Source: Hesseltinella vesiculosa
Lineage: Eukaryota > Mucoromycota > Mucoromycetes > Mucorales > Cunninghamellaceae
Length of the DNA stretch: 64,000 bases
Reading direction: 5' to 3'
NCBI GenBank assembly: GCA_002104935.1
Contig: MCGT01000005.1
Location: 682,001 to 746,000, forward strand
Shown here piece by piece: positions 1 through 10,885 of the stretch (positions within the stretch are counted from its first letter, which is position 1; the number at the start of each line of letters is the position of its first letter). The notes below the pieces were generated by a model. That model ran no database searches. It had not been told where the DNA came from and was given only the letters and a program-made list of their open reading frames with translations. A program made the translations under genes and the position numbers.

Positions 1-360
1 AAGTTTATGTGAAAATTGCACGAGCTTCAAGCATGGGCATGGCGTTATAGTTTAATCTTTGTCACAACAACCTGAAACTTAATAAAAATAGGAGCAACAC
101 CGAGGGAGACTACTGAGGAGTTCGAGTCAACGATAGGGGTCCAGCCTTTTTTTTTTCCCCATCCTCTCAATCTCAACATCCAAAGGGATGCTTTTTTTTT
201 AGTATTCCAAAACAGGTTATCACGTCTGTACGTCCTCCTATTTTTTTTTTTTTTACAGCAAACATATATAAGAAAGCAAGATTTTTTCATTGTTCCCATT
301 TCATAATTATTACTGTCAATTCTTTTTTTTTTTTTTTTTGTTCTGTCCCGAGACTCGCCA
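1..360. other. Upstream region of the Myb-like gene, no gene seen
   Basis: AT-rich sequence with several T runs of 8-17 bases. The minus-strand open frame across it is lysine-rich only because it reads through these T tracts, and it is not credible. The region probably contains the promoter and 5' UTR of the gene starting at 361. Confidence 0.5.
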
Positions 361-966
361 ATGGATTTAAAATCACTCCTATGCAATGCTGACTCAACGA
401 TGATGGAGCAAGATTTTTGTCCTCAATCGCCACTTTCTGTTGCTAGTTATTCGAGTTTATCAGATGGTAGCCGGCCGTCAACCCCATCTCTATCCACAAG
501 CTCACTACTGAGCTCGCCATCGTCTCTGTACCTGTCACACGCCGGTGCCAGCGAGCCGTCGTGCCTGACCAATCGCAATGTGTCAGGCCCAATGCCTCTT
601 TCAAACTCATCTACGCAATCACGCACCCCTTGGACCCCTGAGGAAGATTTTTTACTGCAAAAGGGGTACTCGCAAGGGCTGTCATGGGCCATGATCTCAA
701 CTACCTATCTGGCTCACCGCTCTCGTGGTTGCTGCTGGGGCCGCTTCAAGACGCTGCAAGCCAAGATGTCCGAGCACCGAGAATGGACAGACACAGAGGA
801 TCATGTTTTGCTGCTAGCCATCAAGAAGCACGACCGCCTTTTCAAGCAGGCCTGGAAAGCTGTTGCCAAGGAGTTAAACGATGATCGTTCATGGCGTGAA
901 TGCGATGCGCGTGCCAACAAGCTTACCCGGAGTATCCTTCGAAAACAGCGCCGCTGTTTTTACTAA
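361..966 (+). CDS. Myb/SANT-like DNA-binding protein
   Basis: Single-exon frame of 201 aa. The first 80 residues are Ser/Thr/Pro-rich and look disordered. From about residue 88 there are two Myb-like repeats with the expected spaced tryptophans: TPWTPEEDFLL followed by LSWAMIS, then REWTDTEDHVLLLAI followed by QAWKAVAKEL and a final W in DDRSWRECDAR. The basic end (RSILRKQRR) could be a nuclear localisation signal. Fungal proteins of this layout are usually small transcription or chromatin factors, but the target cannot be read from sequence. The start is the first ATG after a T-rich leader. The stop is followed by a pyrimidine-rich 3' region. Confidence 0.75.
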   Translation: MDLKSLLCNADSTMMEQDFCPQSPLSVASYSSLSDGSRPSTPSLSTSSLLSSPSSLYLSHAGASEPSCLTNRNVSGPMPLSNSSTQSRTPWTPEEDFLLQKGYSQGLSWAMISTTYLAHRSRGCCWGRFKTLQAKMSEHREWTDTEDHVLLLAIKKHDRLFKQAWKAVAKELNDDRSWRECDARANKLTRSILRKQRRCFY

Positions 967-1249
967 AACCACCCCACCACCCCACTTTTTTACTCAATAT
1001 TTAATTTTTAATCCTATTCCCCCTCCCTTCATAGATTTTTGTAAAAAAAACATGCCGTATTTTTATTCCATTCGATTTAATCTCAGATCAGTACGCTCAT
1101 GATCCTGTACTAGACTAGAACCAATAGGGAATTTTTTCCTCCCCCCTCCTTCAAAATTAAAAAACTACACGCTATTTTTTTTTTTTTAGTTCTTCGCTGC
1201 CTCATTTTAATTTTGTTTTCAAGCTAAAAAAAAAAGGAAAAAGGAGATT

Positions 1250-4200
1250 ATGCTCCTTCATGTGATCTTGCTCCTGCTCAGGTTTATATCCCTTCTGCAT
1301 GGGGCGCAGTCCAATAATAGCTACAGTCATAACACAACAATTGACCTAGCGAATGACACCATCATCCAAATTCAAGCTCCTTCTCTACTGCCATCCTGCA
1401 GCATATCTCCTACAGGGATTAACCGAAAACCCCGCATCGCCGTTTTCTCTCACACCGAGGCGAATGAAGCCAGTTTTTATCATCACCCTGAGCAAGGTGC
1501 TTTAGATGCAGCTACTATTGTGGATGTGCAGATCGAATGGAATCGACATTTGTTAACTACCGGAGTTAAAATGAGCGATGACATTCGCACTGCCGTCGAT
1601 CAGGTAAGGCGTTGAAAAAAAAAAATGGCGGAGAAATTAAGGAGACTTTTTTTTTTTTTTTCGAGGGCGTGGATGGGATCATTCTGACCATACCCGACCA
1701 AACTGTGTTTGAGGCAGCTCAGTACGCCTTGGAAAAGGAGATCCCCATGATTGTGTATAATGTAGGAGAAGAATATGCAAAAAGACTTGGTGTTACTAGA
1801 GTGCTTCAGGATAATCGCAAAGGTGGTGAGCTCCTTGGAAGGCAGCTGAGTGAGCGAGGCTACAGCCGCCCTTTGCTCATCCAGTTCTCACCTGCGGATG
1901 ACATTGCCTGCCGAGACCGACTGGCCGGTATTGATGTTTATATGGATACCTCACAACCTGTCATTTTTGTCAAGGACACAAACATCTCCTTGGATCCTGC
2001 AGCCGAGATCCTGCAGCTTTATCTGAACGGTGACTACGATTCCATCATCTCGCTTACAGGATCGGTAAGAGAAGAGCCGAGTGCACTCCATCTACTTTCC
2101 AAAACTCATTGCTCTCATACGTTGTGTCCATGCTCAGACGTCGGTCGATCTGGTAAGCAACGTTGTGCACAACATGATCAGTTTCGACCCCGACTTGGAT
2201 ATCGGAGTCGGGTTTTTTGATTTGAGCGGCCGAAACATGACCAGCTTATTTCGAAGGCATGCCGACGTTTTTGCTATATCCCATCTTCCTTATTACGAGG
2301 TTGCTTTACCAGTCTTTTACATGTATTTAAGGGTAAATCTTCGGAACTATAAAAAAAGTGGGGCACCGAGTCTAACCATGTTTCCTTCCTCACAAAGCTG
2401 CTTACTGAGAGAGAGGTGTACGTCAATCAAACCATCGGCACTGGACCGACGCTTGTGACTAATGCCACCTTGGAACGCGTGCTTGATAATGAAAGGTCGT
2501 CGATGATTCCATTGAACGATAACAATGGTTACGTGGGCACGATGGGAAGTAAAGTGATCATCCTTCCCTACGATTTTTTTCTCCACTGACGAGACTGGCC
2601 ACGGCCATCCCCCCTATTTTTTTGCTTCTGCCTAGTTCCAATGTATGGGGGTGACTCTTTTAGCTCTGCCATGATGCGCGGGACACATGATTTGGCCCAG
2701 AAGCTTAACTGGACTGTGCTAAATACCGTCGAGGTTCGCTAAAAAAAACCAAACATCTGTAAAGTTATTGAAATCACTTTTTTTAAGCATGGGCCAATAG
2801 GTAAATGAAGAAATAATCGTCGACCAGCATGGCATAACTTTCCCCCCCTTTAGAGAACAAACACCAACTTCGATCTCAGCTGCAGTCGTACTCGAAGCGA
2901 GGTAATCAAAGCGAGTTGTATTTTTATGAGCTGCCTCCCCAAGGGACTGATGCATTTGTCAACGCCAAGGGGTGAGCGGCCTTATTGTCGAATCAAGTGA
3001 CCCCATGTTGGCAACTTACAGCCGTACCAATCGTACCAAGAAAATGAACATGATTCAGGTCGGCTCTTTTTTTGAAAAGGTGCACACCACCATTCCTAAT
3101 GTGGCTATCAATTTTGATGATCTCGCTGAGTCCCTAGCCCTGGCGATGATGGAAGACAGTGTCTTATTTCCTTTGTGTCTTGCAGAGCAAACCAGCCTCG
3201 AAACAGATTCTTTTTGCCAAGATTTTTATGTCGCCTACCAGCGTAAGCGTGAGCTCCAGATCTCTTACCTAAAAAACGTGCTAGCTATCGACCCCAATGG
3301 CGACCCTATGGCTCTCCCACCAGCAGTGCCATCTTTGACCCAAGTGGTGCATTATATCAATGTCACATCACCAGACACAATGGAGACACAGTATCAAAAC
3401 ATAATGGCTACTTTGAGCTCTTCGCAATATGAGCCTGATGCTTTTATTACGTTTTCTGACCACATTTTTGATATACTCAATTCGGTGAATGCAGCCCTGG
3501 ACCAAATATTTACTCCGCCGAGCTGACTTTTCTTTTCTTTTTCCTTCTTCCAGCGTGTGCTGAAAGGCTACCTAAGCAATGATACTGTCATTTATACAGC
3601 AAGTGACTTATTTGATCAGGTGCAAGCATTCATCAATGGTCGCATTCGTCGCTTTTGGTAACCATCCTACAATCAGTCCTGTTTGAAAAAAGCATTTTGT
3701 GCCTCAATTCCCATCTACAATCAGGTATCTCAATCTCTTTGCCCTTGGCTTTCTGGCTTTGTTAACAGTGCTCTTGGCCAACAAAATCTCACATCAGCCC
3801 TGGATGCACACACAACTATCATCGCCAATCGTCAACCATATTTGTGCACCAGGAAGCTTTTACAATCAATTGGCATCCGACTACTTTTGCATGGACAGCA
3901 GCCAACAACGCACGCGACTCGCCATTCAGTGCTTGCCATGCCCTTCCAACACCTATTCCGATCAATTCGATCAGCATCAATGCATTCCCTGCGGATACGG
4001 GACCTATGCAGTACCTGGATCCTCATCTTGTCTTCCGTGTGTCGAAGGCAGCGGCAACACCCACTGCCATGCTTACGAGCTCGATCAAAATGAGACCAGG
4101 CGAAAAACGATGGTGGCCATCCTGGTTCCCGTGTGCATATTTTTAACCATGGCCGTTTGTGGTTTGCTGGTTTGGCGTGTACGAAAATACCTATTGCGCC

Positions 4201-7200
4201 GACAACGCCTTCGTGATGAGAACTGGCTTCTCACGTTTGATGAGCTCATCAATGAAAAAATCAGCCACATTGACTGCGAAGAAGACACATCCGATCTCAA
4301 GAGTGAGTTGCCCCTAACCGGAAAATACGACCCCGACGAAACCACCCTGGACGGTCATGAAGAAAAAACCAGATCTGCTCTCGCTCTTGCTCCTCTGTCG
4401 GAAGGCAATATTGCTGATACAACCGAAACAAGTCAGCACGCTGCCAACGTGGAAAGCGATAACAAGTCATTGGATTTGGGCGCAGATTCCAATTTGCTGG
4501 TCATCACCTCACCGGACCTACACAGTGTTCAGCTCATGGAAGCGCCTATTTGGAAGCGATCTTTAGATGTGCACCTCTCCCAGCCTATGGTTCCCATCAC
4601 CAAGCCCACCCGGAAGAGGTATTGCTGCATGGTAGTGAATTTGTGTTGACTCGCTTTTTTTTTTTTTTTCAACAGCAATCAACAACGCGTGACAATACAG
4701 GACATGCGAGAAAGGTCTGATCTTGTGCATACCAAATGCTACAGGTAAACAAGGAAAATTTAGCATATTGAGGATGAGTTGCAGCTTGAGCCTTTCTTGT
4801 TACCCTTAGGCATAATCTTCCAGTTTTTGTAAAGCAGCTGGGCAATCGGCGTATTCGAATTGATGAAGTCATCCGGGCCGAGGCTGCCCTAATGAAAGAA
4901 ACGCGGCATCAGAACCTGGTGGAATTTGTGGGTCTGATAGTTGAGCCTCAGCGTGTATTCATCGTGGAAGGTAATACGAAAAAAACAACAAAAGTAAAGC
5001 GCAATCCACTACCCCCCTTTTTTTTCAATTGAAGAGTACTGTGCGAAAGGCTGTCTTGCTGACGTGTTAGCTGATCCAGATATTGATTTAACATGGATCT
5101 TTCGCTTCTCATTGATCAACGACCTAATCCAAGGCATGGCTTTTCTGCATCGATCCAAGTTCATTGTGCATGGCAGGTTGACCTCCAGCTCGTGTTTTAT
5201 ATCCAATAAGTGGGAGCTGAAGATCTCTGATTATGGACTTCACCGTCTTCGGCTATCACAAGTGGATCCCTGCACCCTACCACCCACCGGGAAATACAAC
5301 TATTTGGGCGTGAGTGGTGGAGGTGGCAATACCGCTAGCAACTTGTTAGACTTTGGCAGTCACTTCGCTATCAATGAAACCAACATTATCAGGTACACCA
5401 AGTCATTGCTCTGGATGGCCCCTGAATCTATCAACCGGTTGCCCTCTGGAATATTTATCTCCCGCCCCTCCAAGGCTGCTGATGTCTATAGGTACAAAAA
5501 AAAAAAATGACGGCTAGCGTCCCGACCCAGTGATACTTTTTTTTTTGTAGTGCTGGCATCGTCATGAACGAGATCATCACTCGTGAATTCCCGTACCAAT
5601 CGCTGCTGGATGAGAAAATGGACGCCGAAGGGATATTTGAATTTCTCCAGAAGAAGATACAGTATCCCTCCATGTCAAGAAAAGATGACTACGCTGAGCA
5701 TTTCAACTTTATCATTCTTGCTTGCCTACAACGCAATCCCTCTGCAAGACCCACCTTTTCTACCATCAGCGTAAGGTGTCTGATAATATGAATTGCCCTG
5801 GTGCTAAAACAACAACGTCTAATTTTTATAGAATCGCGTCAAAACCATTGACCCCAATCTATTCAGGTCGGACAATGTCGTAGATAACATGGCCATTCTT
5901 GTAAGTAGGTGTTTTTTTTCTAGAGGGGGAAGAGGGGTGTGAAATAGCATAAAAAAGTAGCCACTGCCACTCAGTTTTTTTGTAGCTTGAAAAATATGCC
6001 AACAACATGGAGAAACTGGTGAGAAAACGAACAGAAAATCTGGTGCTGAGGACCAAGGAATTGGAATCTGAACGAGCAAGAACCCAGAAACTCCTGAAAG
6101 GTAATAACTAATACCCAGTGTCAATTTACCAATACCCGGTTTTTTTTTTAAAAGATCTGTCGGCAGCAAAAGAAATCGCTGAAACAGCGGCTGTGTCAAA
6201 GCAAAATTTCCTGGCAAACATGTCCCATGGTATGGGAGAGGGAGAGAAATCAGGGATTTGGACACACTCAATCTGTGCCTCTCGAATCAATAGAAATCCG
6301 TACCCCAATGAATGCAGTGATTGGTATGTCACGCATGCTCATGGAAAGTGACCTGCCTCCAGATCTTTATGAATGTGCCGAAACCATCGAGTCATCAGGC
6401 AAGAACATAGTTGTAAAAAATCGACACCTCTAATTAGTTCTGTCATGTAGGCAACCATTTGATCGCATTGATTGATGACATTTTGGATTATTCGAAAATC
6501 GAATCTGGCCGTTTAACTCTGGAGCGCAGCAAACTCGATTTAGTATGCAAGGAAAAAAAAAAAAAGATGGCTGACTGACTCGTGATTTTTTGTGAATGTG
6601 GTTACCACCTCTAGACCTTTGTGATCGAGAGCGCAATGAAGCTCATGTCGTCTAATTACTTGAGCAAGGGCCTTGTACTGTATTACAGCATTGATCCTGA
6701 CACGCCTATCCAAGTGTATGGTGACTTGGTCCGATTGCGCCAAATCATCCTGAATTTGTAAAAACTCGGCGGGTGTAAAAGAACAGCCTTTCACTGACAA
6801 CATTTCTATCTCTCTCAAGGCTCTCTAATGCATTCAAATTCACCGAACGTGGCTCGGTGTCGGTGTGCATCAGTCTAAAAAACCCACTTTCTGAGGGTGG
6901 TCATGACGTTGTGGACGAAGATGTGGATGAGTACCAGCCAAGGTTGATGACCATGACGCCCAGTGCTGACTTGGATGTGAATCCTATGGATCTGATGTTC
7001 ATTTACTTTTCTGTCTGTGACACTGGCATCGGTATCCCCAAATCCAAATGTAAGAAGCTTTTCAAGTCATTCTCCCAAGTCGATGCATCCACCACTCGTA
7101 ATTTCGGAGGCACTGGTCTTGGATTGGCGATTAGCCGACAGCTATGTCGCATGATGGGTGGTGATATGGTAAGGAAAGAAACTTTTTTAAAGCTCCATGT

Positions 7201-8833
7201 TGCTCATCCTCTTCTTCTCTCACTTGATAAAAGTGGGTCGAGTCTGAAGAAAACCAAGGATCAACGTTTTGTTTCCGAGTCAAACTTCAAGTCCAAGAGG
7301 ACAGTCCCACCTATGGCGAGCAATATCAGCTAGTGGACTTGACAAAAGCCAATGCTAGTCCTTGGGTCATTTGCGGAAGAGCAGAGGTCCGACGGCAATG
7401 GCACGACCTGTTAGTTAACATTGGTATGAACCCTACAACCATGACCTATCAAGAGGCATTTTCAAAGCTGAAAGCCATGGACCGCTCAAAAAAGAAAAGT
7501 GTTATTACCAGCCTGGTCGTGGACATGGATCTGGAGGTGGTTGATCACGACTCCTTGTCAACTGCCTCTTTTGGCGCTCACAACAGTAACAAGCAATCCC
7601 CAACAACAACCACTCGACCCATCACCAGCCAGCTCATTCTCGAAACATTGCACCAGCACACGGATATCTTTTCGTGGCTGCCTACTCTGTGTGTCACTGA
7701 CGTGCGCCTCCGTGCAAAAAACATGCAATTTGCCCAGAACCACCCGCCTGTGTTCTCCTCTATCCCCCCCTCCTACCGTACCACACCTTGTTGCCCAGAC
7801 GCTGTAATCACGTATCCCCGGTCATCTAAAGGAAATCGTACCGATTCAGCGGCACCTGATCCGTCCTATCATTCGTCACCTGTCGAGCAGGCAATTGCCA
7901 ATCACTGTCAGCTCATCAAACCGTTTAAAAACTCAAAGCTCATTCACAGCCTCAATATTTTGTCCTCAACCGTTCAACAGCAGCAGCCTTGGCACCCAGT
8001 CACTGCGCTAAATTATGGCTATGATGATGCCTACACTCACAACAATTTACCAATGCCACTTTGTGGCATTCCCATCGTCAACTGCCCTCGCCATCGCCGA
8101 GTCACTTCTGCCTCACCTTCCTGCTATCATTCGTCCTCACCGTCCTCGACAACCCATCCTTCGGTCTTGACAACGAAGCCGACCAGCTTGATCCCCGCCG
8201 GTGTTAGAGTCCTATCACCCATCTATGCCACTGGATCGCCTGTTTTGACTGAACTCGGTGCCACCAACATCACACCTAGCCAACCAACGCCATCGTCAGC
8301 AGCTAGCGCAGGTGCCGGTTCGACATGGGATGAGCTTGCTTCTGTGCGCGCACTCCTTGTGGACGACAATCCGGTTAATCAAAAGGTGCTTAATATGATG
8401 CTCCGGCGCATGGGCTTGACATGCCAGGTGGCGCAAAATGGACGCGAAGCTTTAGAAGCCTGGATCGACTCGACCAAGAAAAACCAGCCAATCCAGCTCA
8501 TCTTCATGGACGTCTTTATGCCTGAAATGGATGGTCTGGAAGCCACAGCAAAAATACGTTCGGATACAAATGCTACTCACACGATTCCATATATTATTGC
8601 AATGACAGCATGTGTCATGGCTGGCGACAAAGAAAAATGCCTCGACGCCGGTAAGTGTTTAAAACTTAAAACGTCGGCAGGATGTTTTAACCTTATTTTA
8701 CATGATAGGTATGAATGGATATGTTAGCAAACCTGTACGAAAAGAGGAATTGGAAGCTTCCGTCCACACATTTACGCAAACCTGCTTAGCTTCCAAGACC
8801 AAAAAAGACGACGACGCCTCCGCAGCTCATTAG
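1250..8833 (+). CDS. Receptor hybrid histidine kinase with guanylyl-cyclase-receptor-like ectodomain and pseudokinase domain
   Basis: Multi-exon gene; introns inferred from GT-AG sites and frame. Order: signal peptide (1250-1310); two periplasmic-binding-protein-like lobes (about 1430-2560 with [10 protein letters not shown], and 2640-3660); a GCC2/GCC3-type Cys-rich segment with CxxC pairs (3930-4080); one membrane helix (4110-4175); a kinase-homology domain (about 4800-5780) whose catalytic loop reads VHGRL instead of HRD, with DYG for DFG, so a pseudokinase; a helix [12 protein letters not shown] as in receptor guanylyl cyclases (about 5985-6030); HisKA with [15 protein letters not shown] after splicing (6155-6560); HATPase with DTGIGIP and [10 protein letters not shown] (6610-7330); a Ser/Pro-rich linker; and a receiver (8340-8820) with [18 protein letters not shown] and SKP. 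Phosphorelay residues are present. Ligand unknown. I infer that the output is phosphotransfer to an Hpt protein. Confidence 0.88.
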
Positions 8834-8927
8834 ATTTTAACAAGATGTTCAAATTCCGCATGGTAATGCACGCTCATACCTAATGGCATTTTGTAAAAAT
8901 AAAAAATAAAACTGGCCATTTTGTCAG

Positions 8928-9310
8928 AAATTTTATTTGGCAGTGACGTAGCAAGAGGTCAAAGCAAAGAGGTAACATACGTATGGTTATGATGATGAGT
9001 GATGGAGAAGGTGGGCCTCGTCGTGCAGGAGTTGGATGGACTTGTTGACGGTGGCTAGGACGTCGGTGGAGGGGACTTCGTCAAAAATATGACGACAGTG
9101 GGCTGAACAAATGGCGGGGCTGACGGAGCTGAAGACGAGGGAGGACGAAAGAGATGGGGTGCCAGGATGTAGCGGATGCCAAGACCAGGAGATGACCACA
9201 GACTTGATGGAATCTAAAGCAAAGTTTTGTTGCCAAGCCAGTCGCCATACACGGAGCTTGATCGGGCAGGAGAAGAGTAGGTGGTCACTATATCGCAAGC
9301 CCAATCGCTC
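8928..9310 (-). mobile_element. 5'-truncated LINE-like 3' end (copy 1)
   Basis: Read on the minus strand, a frame ends in a segment like the C-terminal zinc-binding region of non-LTR reverse transcriptases (DHLLFSCPIKLRVWRLAWQQ, then CRHIFDEVP). It is followed by a short tail containing AATAAAAT. A similar sequence lies at 48862-49216 on the same strand. The shared 3' end and different 5' ends are typical of truncated LINE insertions. No reverse transcriptase core is present. Confidence 0.6.
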
Positions 9311-9373
9311 GAGGCCATTTTAGCCGTATCAAAAAAGAGCGTGGCAAATATCCGCAGGCAGAATTGGTTGCGG

Positions 9374-10380
9374 TGACAATTTTAACATCGGTGTTTAAAA
9401 CCCCCCCAAAAAAGATGTCAGATCTATGAACTACCCGCGCGCAGAAAAAAACATGGCGATGGTATACAAAGGAACAGAAGGTTTCGAAAAAAAAATTGAA
9501 GGCGCAAAATATACTGTACTCTCCCAGAAAAAATCTGAAAGGAAAAATGATATACAAAAAAAAAAAAACTGTTCTAATTCACTTGGATTAGGCTTATGAA
9601 TGTTGTTTTGAGGACAGAGTGCGCTCATCTCGAAAAAAAAATTGGTCTCCAGGACACGCGTGAAAACCGTCAAAGTCTGAAAAAGCAATTGCGGGGACGG
9701 AAACCAAGTCATCGGTCCCGGGTTCGAAAAAAAACCCATATTTAGACATGGCAAGAAAAGTGTCATGTTTAAGCAAATACTTGCCTTCAAAGGGAATGAA
9801 AATAATTGTGAGCGATATATTTTTCTTTATATGGGTGATGGATTTTTTGAAAAAATACTTTCTAAAAAAGTAGCAATTATACTTTTTTAGAAAGTATATT
9901 TTCAAAAAATCCATCTCCCATATAAAGAAAAATATATCGCTCACAATTATTTAAATTACCATTGAAGGCAAGTATTTGCTTAAACATGACACTTTTCTTG
10001 GTATGTCTAAATATGGGTTTTTTTTCGAACCCGGGATGACTTGGTTTCTGTCCCCGCAATTGTTTTTTCAGACTTTGACGGTTTTCACGCGTGTCCTGGA
10101 GACCAATTTTTTTTTCGAGATGAGCGTACTCTGCCCTTAAAACAACATTCCCAAGCTTAATCCAAGTGAAATAGAGCAGTTTTTTTTTTATGTGCATCAG
10201 TTTTCCTTTAAGATTTTTTCTAGGAGAGTATTTGCGCCTCTAATTTTTTTTTCGAAATCTTCTGTATCTTTGTATACCGCTGCCGTGTTTTTTTTATTTT
10301 CTGCGCGCAGGTAGTTGACTAGATGGTTCATACGATCTAACATCAATTTTGGGTTTTAAACACCGATGTTAAAATTGTCA
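9374..10380. repeat. 1-kb imperfect palindrome (foldback or MITE-like element)
   Basis: The left end TGACAATTTTAACATCGGTG is the exact reverse complement of the right end (10361-10380). The two arms pair along almost their whole length and meet at a perfect 11-bp inverted pair (9862-9872 with 9880-9890) around a 7-base loop. Arm differences are scattered substitutions and changes in A/T run length. The open frames inside are mirror shadows of each other, so the element seems noncoding. No clear target-site duplication was seen. Confidence 0.9.
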
Positions 10381-10885
10381 GGCCTTGATTTCTCCACAGC
10401 CAATGCGGATGCCCAAGGATGCACCATGGATAATGTTAATCGATGAATCTGGTCGCATCGCAACTAGCTTTTCTTCATCACCGACAGATGACTAGTAATT
10501 TTTTTTTCAAGCTGTTAGATTTCTTGTCATTCTAAACAAAGATCTTACCAACGAAACATAGTATCTTTGTCAAGATCTTCAAACAAAGGTGGAAATGATG
10601 TTTCGAGGAATCTTGTGATCAACTCGGTTTCCTTTGGTCCATCCGAAGCCAAATGGCGCGGTAGTTTTTCAATCCTAGTGATGTTTTTAGTTTTAGTTTT
10701 TTTTTTATTTTTTCTTTTACCACATCCGAAGAAGTTTCAAATTTGAATCAAATCAGATACTCGACGCTAAAGTGACGCACAAGATGGAATATCTTGGTCG
10801 TCGCCATTGTCCTACAGTATCACAAAATGCAATAAGTCAGATGCCGATCCAGTCAGTTAAAACTGTATTACCAATTGCTGCATGA
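10381..10885. other. Intergenic, no gene seen
   Basis: AT-rich sequence between the palindrome and the minus-strand locus. A short plus-strand frame near 10409 (about 28 codons) has no recognisable features. Confidence 0.5.

Noticed and set aside
45..386. 113-codon minus-strand frame
   Set aside because: Lysine-rich only because it translates T runs of the opposite strand; overlaps the promoter of the Myb-like gene.
9594..10197. Two overlapping Phe/Lys-rich minus frames
   Set aside because: They are mirror translations of the two arms of the palindrome.
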